Of a stretch of DNA of 64,000 bases, positions 24,121 to 32,250 are shown piece after piece. Source of the stretch: Blastococcus sp. TBT05-19 (lineage in GTDB: Bacteria > Actinomycetota > Actinomycetes > Mycobacteriales > Geodermatophilaceae); the NCBI RefSeq assembly GCF_003319095.1, contig NZ_QOHI01000005.1, forward strand, positions 1 to 64,000, given 5' to 3'. A program made the translations under genes and the position numbers. The notes under the pieces are model-generated. The model ran no database searches and had not been told where the DNA came from. It worked only from the letters and a program-made list of their open reading frames with translations. Numbering within the stretch: position 1 is the first letter of the stretch; the number at the start of each line of letters is the position of its first letter.

Positions 24121-25818
24121 TCAGTCGCGCGCGTCCTGCGGGCGACCACCGTCGGAGGGCCGGCCGCCGTCGGACGGGCGACCACCGTCGGAGGGGCGAC
24201 CGGAGCTGGTGAGCTCCCGCGTCGTCTCGCCGGACGGGAGGCCACGGCGCTCACGCAGCTCGAGCTCCACCGCGGACGGCTGCTCGATCGGCGTGAAGAA
24301 GCCCCGGATCGCACGGCGGGCGCCGCCGACATGGTTCATGCGCTTCGGCACCGGAGCGCCGCCGTAGGCCAGCTGGCCGTGGCCGTGCTCGTCGACCGGG
24401 CCGAGGGGCTGGTGCACCTCGATGAACTCGCCGTGCGGCAGCCGCCGGATGACACCGGTCTCGATGCCGTGCTCCAGGACCTCGCGGTCGTGCTGCTGCA
24501 GGCCCAGGCAGATCCGGTACGTGATCACGTAGACGATCGGCGGGAGCACGATGACCCCGATCCGGCCGATCCACGTCATCGCGTTCAGGCTGATGTCGAA
24601 CTTGTCGGCGATGACGTCGTTGCCGCCGGCCACCATCAGCCAGAAGTAGAACGTCAGGGCCATCGCGCCGAGCGACGTGCGCACGGGGACGTCGCGGGGA
24701 CGCTGCAGCAGGTGGTGCGGCGCCGTGTCGCCGGAGATCTTGCGCTCGAGCGTCGGGTAGAGCGCGAGCACCGTGAACATCGCGCCGGCCACGACGACGG
24801 TCGGCCAGAAGAGCGCCGGGATCGTGTAGTCACCGGGGAGGTTGATGTCCCAGGCCGGGAAGATGCGGGTCGAGCCGTCGAGGAAGCCGATGTACCAGTC
24901 CGGCTGCGACGCCGCCGAGACCTGCGCCGGGTTGTACGGGCCCCACAGCCAGATCGGGTTGATCTGGACGAGACCCGCGAGAGCGGCGCAGACGCCGAAG
25001 ACGACCAGCAGCAGCCCGGTGGCCTTGCCCGCGAAGGTGGGGAAGAGCCGGTTGCCGACCACGTTGTGCTCGGTGCGGCCCGGGCCGGGGAACTGGGTGT
25101 GCTTCTGCTTGACCAGGATCAGCAGGTGCACCGCGATCAGGGCGAGCAGGATCGCCGGGAAGATCAGCACGTGGGCGATGTAGAAGCGCCCGATGATCTC
25201 GGTGCCGACGAAGTCGCCGTTGAAGATGGCGAAGTGCGCCCAGGTCCCGATGACGGGGATCGACAGCAGGATCGCGCTGATGATGCGGAGCCCGGTACCC
25301 GACAGCAGGTCGTCAGGGAGGGTGTAGCCGGTGACGCCCATGAGCAGCGCCAGCACCAGCATGACCACGCCGATGAGCCAGTTGGTCTCGCGCGGCCGGC
25401 GGAAGGCGCCGGTGAAGAAGACGCGCAGCAGGTGCACCACGATCGAGGCGACGAAGAGCAGCGCCGCCCAGTGGTGCATCTGGCGCATGAACAGGCCGCC
25501 GCGGACGTCGAACGACAGGTCGAGCGCCGAGGCGTAGGCCGCCGACATCTCGGTGCCGCGCAGCGGGTCGTACTCGCCGTCGTAGGCGACCTCGACCATC
25601 GACGCGTCGAAGAAGAACGTCAGGTAGGTGCCCGACAGCAGCGCGATGATGAAGGAGTAGAGGGCGATCTCACCCAGCAGGAACGACCAGTGGTCCGGGA
25701 AGACCTTGTTGAGCGTGCGGCGCACCGGGCCCGCGACGATCAGCCGGTCGTCGAACTCGGTCGCGGCCTTGCCCAGCCGGGAGGTCGGCGCGCCCGGCGC
25801 CGTGGCGGTAGCTGCCAT
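24121..25818 (-). CDS. qcrB: Cytochrome bc1 complex cytochrome b subunit
   Basis: 565-residue menaquinol:cytochrome c reductase subunit, the actinobacterial long form. The haem-binding histidines lie in the membrane helices around [30 protein letters not shown] and [29 protein letters not shown]; the quinol-site loop is [26 protein letters not shown], where the PDWY tetrad replaces mitochondrial PEWY. The C-terminal tail has three GRPSDG hexapeptide repeats. The ATG overlaps the qcrA stop by one base. This subunit is the known target of anti-mycobacterial bc1 inhibitors. Confidence 0.95.
   Translation of the reverse strand: MAATATAPGAPTSRLGKAATEFDDRLIVAGPVRRTLNKVFPDHWSFLLGEIALYSFIIALLSGTYLTFFFDASMVEVAYDGEYDPLRGTEMSAAYASALDLSFDVRGGLFMRQMHHWAALLFVASIVVHLLRVFFTGAFRRPRETNWLIGVVMLVLALLMGVTGYTLPDDLLSGTGLRIISAILLSIPVIGTWAHFAIFNGDFVGTEIIGRFYIAHVLIFPAILLALIAVHLLILVKQKHTQFPGPGRTEHNVVGNRLFPTFAGKATGLLLVVFGVCAALAGLVQINPIWLWGPYNPAQVSAASQPDWYIGFLDGSTRIFPAWDINLPGDYTIPALFWPTVVVAGAMFTVLALYPTLERKISGDTAPHHLLQRPRDVPVRTSLGAMALTFYFWLMVAGGNDVIADKFDISLNAMTWIGRIGVIVLPPIVYVITYRICLGLQQHDREVLEHGIETGVIRRLPHGEFIEVHQPLGPVDEHGHGQLAYGGAPVPKRMNHVGGARRAIRGFFTPIEQPSAVELELRERRGLPSGETTRELTSSGRPSDGGRPSDGGRPSDGGRPQDARD
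24141..24206 (-). repeat. 18-nt tandem repeat encoding the QcrB tail
   Basis: Three and a half units of an 18-nt repeat encode [18 protein letters not shown] and a variant GRPQDA at the QcrB C-terminus. Likely prone to length variation by slippage. Confidence 0.8.
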
Positions 25819-26930
25819 CAGATGCGCTCCCGGTTCCAGTAGGTGGGTCCTACCGCTTCAATGTAGTCACTTCTGGCGACGAAGTAGCCCTCGTCGTCGA
25901 CGGTGATGGGCAGCTGCGGCAGGGAGCGGGTCGCGGGCCCGAAGACCGGCTTGGCTCCCTGCGTCACGTCGAACTGCGACTGGTGGCACGGGCAGAGGAT
26001 CCGGCTGGTCTCCTGCTCGTACAGCGACACCGGGCAACCGGCGTGCGTGCAGATCTTGGAGTAGGCGACGTAGTCGCCGTAGCCGAAGTCCTCCTGGCCC
26101 TCCTTGGGCCGGTCCGCGGCGACCTGCTCCGGGCGGAGCCGGATCAGCATGGTGGCGGCGTCGGACTGCAGGTTCCCGCCCGGCACGGCAGGGAAGACCG
26201 TCTCCAGGGAGCCGGGCTGCTGGTCACCGGGACGGATCGGGCTGCCGTCGTCGCGCAGCAGGCGCACGCCCTCGGCCCAGCTGGTGCGGCCGAGCGGGTT
26301 GCCCGTGTTCGGGTTCTTGATCAGGCCGCCGAGCGGGGCGATGAGCATGAGACCGAACGCCGCGCCCATGAAGCCGAGCGAGCGGGTGAGCAGCTTGCGC
26401 CGGGCCAGGCCGCTGTTGTGCAGACCGCCGACGAGCGTGGCGCCCGTGGTCACCCGGTCGAAGTGCGAGCCGTCGTGCTTGTCCTGCACCGCGGTCTCGT
26501 GCGGCAGCAGCTTCTTCGTGTAGAGCACCAGGCCGACGCCGGCGAGGGTGAAGGCCAGACCCATGAACAGACCCAGGAGCGGGTTGAACATGGCGCTCCA
26601 GGTGGTCCCCTCGGTGGCCCAGTTCCACTCGGGGAGGAACCAGCCCGACCCGGCGTAGACGACCAGGAAGAGGAAGGCGGAGATGCCCGCGCCGGCGAAG
26701 GTCCAGCCGACCTGGCGGACGGCGCGCTTCTCCATGCGGGAGCCGGGCTCCGGGCCGGGGTCGACGTGGAGGACCTCCACGCCGTCGTACCGGGCCCCGA
26801 GGAGGTCCAGCTCCTCGCGGCTCATGGCCGCGAGCTGCTCCGGGGTGTAGTCCGCGTCCGGGCCGCCGTGCAGCGGTCCGGGGGTGTCCGCGCCGCCGGA
26901 CGAACCGGGGCGGGTGTCGTGGGCGTTCAC
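25818..26930 (-). CDS. qcrA: Cytochrome bc1 complex Rieske iron-sulfur subunit
   Basis: 370 residues. The long N-terminal region has three membrane helices, as is characteristic of actinobacterial QcrA. The C-terminal Rieske domain has CTHAGCPV and CPCHQSQFD, giving the two Cys and two His ligands of the [2Fe-2S] cluster and the bracing disulfide. It takes the first electron from menaquinol and passes it to QcrC. GTG 26930 overlaps the qcrC stop, and its own TGA overlaps the qcrB ATG (TGATG), so the three qcr genes are tightly coupled. Confidence 0.95.
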   Translation of the reverse strand: MNAHDTRPGSSGGADTPGPLHGGPDADYTPEQLAAMSREELDLLGARYDGVEVLHVDPGPEPGSRMEKRAVRQVGWTFAGAGISAFLFLVVYAGSGWFLPEWNWATEGTTWSAMFNPLLGLFMGLAFTLAGVGLVLYTKKLLPHETAVQDKHDGSHFDRVTTGATLVGGLHNSGLARRKLLTRSLGFMGAAFGLMLIAPLGGLIKNPNTGNPLGRTSWAEGVRLLRDDGSPIRPGDQQPGSLETVFPAVPGGNLQSDAATMLIRLRPEQVAADRPKEGQEDFGYGDYVAYSKICTHAGCPVSLYEQETSRILCPCHQSQFDVTQGAKPVFGPATRSLPQLPITVDDEGYFVARSDYIEAVGPTYWNRERI

Positions 26931-27766
26931 GCCTTGCTCCCCATCCAGAAGATTCCGAACATCAGGGCGCCGATGCCGACGATCCAGATGACGAGGCCCT
27001 CGGCCACCGGCCCGATGCGGCCGATGCCGGCACCACCGGGGTCCGCCTGGGACTTGATGGTCTGGACGTAGTTGATGATCGAGCGCTTCTCCTCCGGCGT
27101 CAGCTGGTTGTCACCGAAGACCGGCATGTTCTCCGGGCCGCTGAGCATCGCGGTGTAGATCTCGAGGTCGTTGCTGTCCCCGAGGCTCGGGGCCGCCTTG
27201 CCGGAGGAGAGGGCGCCGCCCTCGCCGACGAAGTTGTGGCAGGAGGCGCAGTTGAGCCGGAACAGCTCGCCGCCCTCGGCCAGGTCGCCGTCGCGCAGGT
27301 TGCCCGAGGGCAGCGTGGGGCCGCCGCCGTTGGCCTGGATGTAGGCCATCAGCTGGTCGATCTCCTCGTCGGAGAAGATGGTCGGCTTGTCGGGCGCGTC
27401 GGCCTCCTGGCGCACGAGCGGCATGCGCCCGGTGTGCACCTGGAAGTAGACGGCGGCCTCGCCGACGCCGATCAGCGACGGGCCGCGGTTCGGCTCGCCC
27501 TCGAGGTTCTCGCCGTGGCAGGTGATGCAGCTGCGCTCGTACAGCTCGCGGCCCGCGGCCTCGGCGGCCGACTCAGAGGTGTCGTCAGCGGCCTGGGCCG
27601 GCGCGAACACCGAGTAGAGCGAGCCGGTGAGCACCAGCGACGCCATGAGGCCGGCGACGTTGGCGATGCGGCGGCGCTGCTTGGACCGGCGGCGGGCGCG
27701 GGCCCGGTCGACCGGGCGGCCCGGAGCGTCGGTCGGGGCGTCGGACTGCGGGTTCGTGGTGGACAC
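26927..27766 (-). CDS. qcrC: Cytochrome bc1 complex dihaem cytochrome c subunit
   Basis: 279 residues. An Arg-rich start is followed by a signal-like helix (34-58), two cytochrome c domains with haem sites CITCH (80-84) and CASCH (173-177), and a C-terminal membrane anchor (about 255-275). The dihaem form replaces a soluble cytochrome c and connects bc1 directly to the aa3 oxidase. GTG 27766 lies 7 nt after the ctaE stop, in the order ctaE-qcrC-qcrA-qcrB that is standard for actinobacteria. Confidence 0.95.
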   Translation of the reverse strand: MSTTNPQSDAPTDAPGRPVDRARARRRSKQRRRIANVAGLMASLVLTGSLYSVFAPAQAADDTSESAAEAAGRELYERSCITCHGENLEGEPNRGPSLIGVGEAAVYFQVHTGRMPLVRQEADAPDKPTIFSDEEIDQLMAYIQANGGGPTLPSGNLRDGDLAEGGELFRLNCASCHNFVGEGGALSSGKAAPSLGDSNDLEIYTAMLSGPENMPVFGDNQLTPEEKRSIINYVQTIKSQADPGGAGIGRIGPVAEGLVIWIVGIGALMFGIFWMGSKA

Positions 27767-27773
27767 CGGTTCC

Positions 27774-28400
27774 CTAGCGGATCAGGTAGATCGTGGCGAA
27801 GAGCCCGACCCACACGACGTCGACGAAGTGCCAGTAGTAGGAGACCACGATCGCCGAGGTCGCCTGTGCCGGCGTGAAACGGCCCATCGTCGATCTGATG
27901 AGCACGTAGACGAAGGCGACGAGCCCGCCGATGACGTGGAGGGCGTGGAAGCCCGTCGTCAGGTAGAAGACGGAGCCGTACGTGGACGACGAGATCGTCG
28001 TCCCGTGGTCCACGACCAGGACGCGGTACTCGTTCGCCTGCGCGAGCACGAAGACCAGGCCCATCGCGAAGGTGATGGTGAACCAGCGCCGGAGGCCGTA
28101 GACGTTGCCCTGCTCGGCGGCGAAGACGCCGAACTGGCAGGTGAACGACGACGCCACGAGGATCACCGTGAAGATCGTGGCGTACGGCAGGTTCAGCTCG
28201 GTCGGCTCCGGCGGCCACCCGTCGGTGGCCCGGGCTCGCGCGGTGAAGTACATGGCGAACAGGCCGGCGAAGAACATCAGCTCACTGGCGAGCCAGATGA
28301 TCGTGCCGACGCTGACCATGTTCGGTCGGGTCAGGGAGTGCACCCGCGAGGTGTCGAAGGTGCTGCTCGCCACGGGGGCCGTTGTCACGAGGGTCATCAT
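27774..28400 (-). CDS. ctaE: Cytochrome c oxidase subunit III
   Basis: 208 residues and five membrane helices, as expected for the short actinobacterial subunit III. Conserved pieces are [25 protein letters not shown], the [16 protein letters not shown] helix, and [20 protein letters not shown]. It stabilises the oxidase core and its proton entry. Two ATG codons stand at the start; 28400 is used. First gene of the minus-strand respiratory operon, 121 bp from the divergent receiver-like gene. Confidence 0.94.
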   Translation of the reverse strand: MMTLVTTAPVASSTFDTSRVHSLTRPNMVSVGTIIWLASELMFFAGLFAMYFTARARATDGWPPEPTELNLPYATIFTVILVASSFTCQFGVFAAEQGNVYGLRRWFTITFAMGLVFVLAQANEYRVLVVDHGTTISSSTYGSVFYLTTGFHALHVIGGLVAFVYVLIRSTMGRFTPAQATSAIVVSYYWHFVDVVWVGLFATIYLIR

Positions 28401-28508
28401 GGCATCGGCAGGCCCCGGTCACGACTGCGGGTGGCGACGGCGTGGCGCCGATGTGACCAGCTCGATACCGACTCGCAGGTGTTGGCCTGCGGGAACGCCC
28501 CTGGGCAC

Positions 28509-28514
28509 TAGTCT
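28509..28514 (+). promoter_or_regulatory. Putative leaderless -10 (TAGTCT) of the receiver-like gene
   Basis: TAGTCT lies 7 nt before the GTG at 28522; it would drive the coupled receiver-like gene and trpD. Confidence 0.45.
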
Positions 28515-28521
28515 CGGGCGG

Positions 28522-28950
28522 GTGAGTGCCGCCGAGAACTCCGCCGCACCGGCCACCGTGCTGCTCTACAGCCACCGACCCGAGGTGCGGGACGCCGTCC
28601 GCACCGCGGTCGGCCGTCGCCCGGCGAGCGACGTCGGCCCGCTCACCTGGGTGGAGTGCTCCACGGCGGCCGAGGTCGTGTCCGCGGTCGACGCCGGCGG
28701 CATCGACCTGTGCGTCCTGGACGGCGAGGCCCAGCCGACCGGCGGCATGGCGCTCGCGCGCCAGCTCGAGGTCGAGGTGGCCGACCGGCCCGCGATCTGC
28801 CTGCTGATCGCGCGCCAGCCCGACCGGTGGCTGGCGCACTGGTCCCGCGCCGAGGCCACGCTGCCGCTGCCGGTCGACCCGCTCGTGGCCCCCGGTGTGA
28901 TCGCCGACCTGCTGCGCAGCCCCGCCCGGCGGACGGCCGTGCGCCCGTGA
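28522..28950 (+). CDS. Receiver-like (pseudo-REC) protein upstream of trpD
   Basis: 142 residues. The pattern [50 protein letters not shown] and [18 protein letters not shown] follows the strands of a response-regulator receiver domain. The aspartate in CVLDGEA takes the phospho-acceptor position, but the conserved lysine before the final proline (KP) is missing and the acidic pair at strand 1 is absent, so normal phosphorylation is doubtful. No DNA-binding domain. Its TGA overlaps the trpD GTG, so it may modulate or simply accompany trpD. Function unknown. Confidence 0.72.
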   Translation: MSAAENSAAPATVLLYSHRPEVRDAVRTAVGRRPASDVGPLTWVECSTAAEVVSAVDAGGIDLCVLDGEAQPTGGMALARQLEVEVADRPAICLLIARQPDRWLAHWSRAEATLPLPVDPLVAPGVIADLLRSPARRTAVRP

Positions 28951-30005
28951 CGCGGGTGCCCGCCGTCGCTCCCACCTGGCCCGGACTGCTCAACCGCCTG
29001 CTCGCGGGGGAGGACCTCACCGCCGAGGACACCCGCTGGGCGATGCGCGAGATCATGACCGGGGAGGCGACCCCGGCGCAGGTGGCCGGGTTCGCCGTGG
29101 CCCTGCGTGCCAAGGGGGAGTCGGCCCAGGAGGTCGCCGGGCTCGCCACCGAGATGGTGGCGCAGGCGACGGCGGTGGAGCTGCCGCTGGACTGCGTCGA
29201 CATCGTGGGCACCGGTGGCGACGGCGCGCACACCGTCAACATCTCGACGATGGCGGCGGTGGTGACGGCGGCGGCGGGCGCGCCGGTGGCCAAGCACGGC
29301 AACCGCGCCGCGTCGTCGTCGTCCGGGGCGGCGGACGTGCTCGAGGCCCTCGGTGTGGTCATCGACCTGCCGGCCGAGGCCGTGGCGCGCTGCGTGCGGG
29401 AGGCCGGCATCGGGTTCTTCTTCGCGCCGGTCTTCCACCCCGGCTACCGCCACACGGCGGCGGCCCGGCGGGAGATGGGCATCGCGACGGTCTTCAACTT
29501 CCTCGGCCCGCTGACCAACCCGGCGCGACCGGTGGCCGCGGCGATCGGCTGCGCCAACGCGCGCATGGCGCCGGTCCTCGCCGAGGTCCTGGCGGTGCGC
29601 GGCACCCGGGCCCTGGTCTTCCGCGGGGACGACGGGCTCGACGAGCTGACGACGGCCACCACGTCCGCGGTGTGGGTCGTGCGGGACGGGCGCGTGGTGG
29701 CCGACCGGGTCGATCCGTCCGCGCTCGGCATCGGGACCCCGGGTCCGGACGCGCTGCGCGGGGGCGACGCGCGGGCCAACGCCGACGTGTTCCGCCGGGT
29801 CGTGGACGGGGAGCGCGGTCCGGTCCGCGATGCGGTGCTGCTGAACGCGGCCGCGGCGCTGGCTGCCTTCGCCGAGCGGGACGTGCGGCTGCACGACGCC
29901 CTGGCCGCTGGGCTGCAGCGGGCCGCGGCGGCCGTCGACGACGGGCGCGCTGCCGCGCTGCTCGACCGCTGGGTCGAGGTCAGCCAGGCGGCGCGCAGCC
30001 GCTAG
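28947..30005 (+). CDS. trpD: Anthranilate phosphoribosyltransferase
   Basis: 352 residues. It joins anthranilate to PRPP in tryptophan synthesis. Shows the PRPP-binding [19 protein letters not shown] (about 88-106), [21 protein letters not shown], and [18 protein letters not shown]. Normal length. GTG 28947 overlaps the receiver-like gene stop as GTGA. Its own stop overlaps by 4 nt the convergent Lrp-type gene. It stands alone, away from other trp genes, as it does in M. tuberculosis beside ctaE. Confidence 0.95.
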   Translation: MTRVPAVAPTWPGLLNRLLAGEDLTAEDTRWAMREIMTGEATPAQVAGFAVALRAKGESAQEVAGLATEMVAQATAVELPLDCVDIVGTGGDGAHTVNISTMAAVVTAAAGAPVAKHGNRAASSSSGAADVLEALGVVIDLPAEAVARCVREAGIGFFFAPVFHPGYRHTAAARREMGIATVFNFLGPLTNPARPVAAAIGCANARMAPVLAEVLAVRGTRALVFRGDDGLDELTTATTSAVWVVRDGRVVADRVDPSALGIGTPGPDALRGGDARANADVFRRVVDGERGPVRDAVLLNAAAALAAFAERDVRLHDALAAGLQRAAAAVDDGRAAALLDRWVEVSQAARSR

Positions 30006-30289
30006 TCGGCGCTCTCGAAGCCGATGGAGAAGGCGGCCTCGAGGTCGTGCTTGGAGTAGGCCCGGAACGCGATGTGCGTCTCGGTCTCCAGCACGCCGGG
30101 CACCTTGTTGATGCGGCCGGCGACGACCTCGGCGATCTGCTCGAACTCCCGCACCCGGACGATCGCGATCAGGTCGACCTCGCCGGCGGTGGAGTAGACC
30201 TCGCTGACGCCGTCGAGGTCGGCGATCGCGCCGGCCACCTCGGGGATCGAGTCCGTGGCGGCGTCGATCATGACGATGGCGGTGATCAC
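30002..30289 (-). CDS. Stand-alone Lrp/AsnC ligand-binding (RAM) domain protein
   Basis: 95 residues consisting only of the RAM/AsnC C-terminal domain: [45 protein letters not shown], then [16 protein letters not shown]. There is no helix-turn-helix, so it may bind an amino acid and act on a partner or form decamers, as described for stand-alone RAM proteins. Its GTG at 30289 overlaps the stop of the DEDD exonuclease gene (GTGA), so it is translated after it. Convergent with trpD; possible sensing of an amino acid is inference. Confidence 0.85.
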   Translation of the reverse strand: MITAIVMIDAATDSIPEVAGAIADLDGVSEVYSTAGEVDLIAIVRVREFEQIAEVVAGRINKVPGVLETETHIAFRAYSKHDLEAAFSIGFESAD

Positions 30290-32067
30290 GCCGGGGATGC
30301 TATCCGCTCCGGCCGGGCGCGGGTCCCCAGCGAGCGGCCGTCGGCGAAGGGGTCGCGCCCGGCGCGACCGGCCTCGACCTGGCCCAGGAAGCCGCTGTAG
30401 GCACCGGTCCCCGGCGCGGGGCTGGCCAGGGTCCCCGTGAGCTCGACCAGCCGGGTGCCGGGCTTCTCCAGCCAGCGCAGCACGAGCTCGGTCTCGTCGA
30501 CCGACGTCGTCGCGGCGCCGTCGGTGCCCGGCAGCGTCTCCGCCGTCGCGAGGAGGCCGGGGAGGACGCGGCGGACGGTCGAGCCGCTCGGCGCGGTGCC
30601 GGCGGCGACCAGCCGGCCGTACCGGACCACCGAGAGCTCCCAGCCGCCCGACCCGTCGGGCCGGGCGAGCACCAGCTCGGGCACCGCGGCCAGGGACTCC
30701 AGGCGCTGACGGCGGCGGACGGCCCGCACCAGCACCGCCATCCGGTCGCGCAGCACGGCGGCGTCCTCGTAGCGCTCCTCGGCGGCCAGGCGCTCCACCC
30801 GGTGCAGCAGCGGCGCCATGAGGGGCCGCGGGTCGGAGGTGACGGCCGCGGCGAAGACCGCGGCGACGTCGGCGTACTCGTCGACCGACTGGGCGCCGGT
30901 GCACGGGGCGCCGCACCGGCCCATGCCCGCGAGGGCGCACGCGCTGCCGGGCGTGCGCGGGGAGATCCGGACGGTGCACTGGCGCAGGGGGAGGACCTCG
31001 TGGACGGCCGCGACGGCGGCGTCGGCGGCCCGGCGGTCGGGGAAGGGGCCGAGGAACACCCCGGCGTCGGGCCGGACGCGCCGCACCACGGAGAGCCGGG
31101 GGAAGGGCTCCTCGGTGAGCCGCACCCACAGCGTGCGCTCGGGGAAGCGGGACCGCCGGTTGTACCGGGGCTTGTGCTCGGCGATCAGCCGGAGCTCCCG
31201 AACGGCCGCCTCGAGGGCGTGGGCGCAGGAGACGGTGTCGATCCGCTGGGCCAGCCGGACCATCTCGGTGATCCGGCTGCGCTGCTCGCTGGAGGAGAAG
31301 TAGCTCCGGACCCGGCTGCGCAGATCGGTGGACGTGCCGACGTAGAGCGGCTCGTCGCGCGGGCCGCGGAAGAGGTAGACGCCCGGCCCGTGGGGGACGC
31401 CGTCGGCCAGGTGCCGCTTCCGCCGCCGCTCGGGGTCGATCTGGCGGGTGAGCCCGGTCAGCTCCTCGAGGGTCGTGATGCCCAGGGGGCCGAGCCGCTC
31501 GAACAGGCCGTGCAGCACGTCGACGGTGGCCCGCGCGTCGTCGAGGGCCCGGTGGGTGGGGGAGGTGGTCGCGGAGAAGTACGGCGCGAGGGTGCCGAGC
31601 TTGCAGTTGGGCACCTCGTCGCGGCTGAGCAGCCGGCGGGCCAGGACCGCGGTGTCGACCGATGCCGGTCCCGGCCACGGGATGCCCGACCCCGCGCAGG
31701 CGGCCTTGAGGAAGCCGAGGTCGAACGGGGCGTTGTGGGCGACCATGACCGTGCCGCGCGCGAACTCCAGGAAGGCCGGCAGGACGGCGTCGATGCGGGG
31801 CGCGGTCGCGACCATCGTCGACGTGATGCCGGTCAGCACGCTGATGTAGGGCGGGATCTCGTGACCGGGGTCGACCAGCGTCTGGAACTCCCCGAGGACC
31901 TGGCCGCCGCGGACCTTCACGGCCCCGATCTCGGTGATCGCGCTGTCCTTGGGCGAGCCGCCGGTCGTCTCCAGGTCGACCACGACGAAGGTGACCTGGG
32001 ACAGCTGCGTCCCGAGCTCCGCGATCGAGACCTGCTGGTAGCCCGCAGCGGGAGAGGAGGGTGGCAC
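30286..32067 (-). CDS. DEDD 3'-5' exonuclease fused to UvrC-type GIY-YIG domain
   Basis: 593 residues. The N-terminal part is a DnaQ-like DEDD exonuclease: VVVDLETTGG (D31, E33), VMVAHNAPFDLGFL and HRALDDARATVDVL give the acidic set. From about 220 it is UvrC-like: GPGVYLFRGPRDEPLYVGTSTDLRSRVRSYF is a GIY-YIG nuclease motif, and APLLHRVERLAAEERYEDAAVLRDRM is a UVR-like helix pair. The UvrC C-terminal endonuclease and HhH domains are absent. Probably a DNA-repair nuclease; related fusions are known in actinobacteria (Rv2191). GTG 32067 has TAGCGT 7 nt upstream. Confidence 0.9.
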   Translation of the reverse strand: MPPSSPAAGYQQVSIAELGTQLSQVTFVVVDLETTGGSPKDSAITEIGAVKVRGGQVLGEFQTLVDPGHEIPPYISVLTGITSTMVATAPRIDAVLPAFLEFARGTVMVAHNAPFDLGFLKAACAGSGIPWPGPASVDTAVLARRLLSRDEVPNCKLGTLAPYFSATTSPTHRALDDARATVDVLHGLFERLGPLGITTLEELTGLTRQIDPERRRKRHLADGVPHGPGVYLFRGPRDEPLYVGTSTDLRSRVRSYFSSSEQRSRITEMVRLAQRIDTVSCAHALEAAVRELRLIAEHKPRYNRRSRFPERTLWVRLTEEPFPRLSVVRRVRPDAGVFLGPFPDRRAADAAVAAVHEVLPLRQCTVRISPRTPGSACALAGMGRCGAPCTGAQSVDEYADVAAVFAAAVTSDPRPLMAPLLHRVERLAAEERYEDAAVLRDRMAVLVRAVRRRQRLESLAAVPELVLARPDGSGGWELSVVRYGRLVAAGTAPSGSTVRRVLPGLLATAETLPGTDGAATTSVDETELVLRWLEKPGTRLVELTGTLASPAPGTGAYSGFLGQVEAGRAGRDPFADGRSLGTRARPERIASPA

Positions 32068-32074
32068 GCGGCGG

Positions 32075-32080
32075 ACGCTA
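32075..32080 (-). promoter_or_regulatory. Putative leaderless -10 (TAGCGT) of the exonuclease fusion gene
   Basis: TAGCGT, 7 nt, GTG 32067 on the minus strand. Confidence 0.45.
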
Positions 32081-32206
32081 GGTCGGGGTGCTGACAGTCC
32101 GGGGGACGCGCGCCGGGCCCGGCGTCCCCCGTCCAGGGGGTCGGAGCCGCTCGCGGGGGCTCCCGCCTGGCACTCCTGGCGCGGGCAGGACACCATTCGT
32201 GCTGGT

Positions 32207-32231
32207 GACGGTCGCGCAGGGGGCGACCGTC
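32207..32231 (+). other. Inverted repeat in the leader of the NlpC/P60-VanY gene
   Basis: GACGGTCGC (32207-32215) and GCGACCGTC (32223-32231) are perfect inverse complements with a 7-nt spacer, 19 nt before the ATG. It could be an operator or a leader hairpin; no match to a known site. Confidence 0.4.
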
Positions 32232-32250
32232 CGGTCGTGAAGGTGGCCCG

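Noticed and set aside
24141..24206. Repeats at the qcrB end as a possible CRISPR array
   Set aside because: Units are contiguous 18-nt codon repeats in frame, with no spacers.
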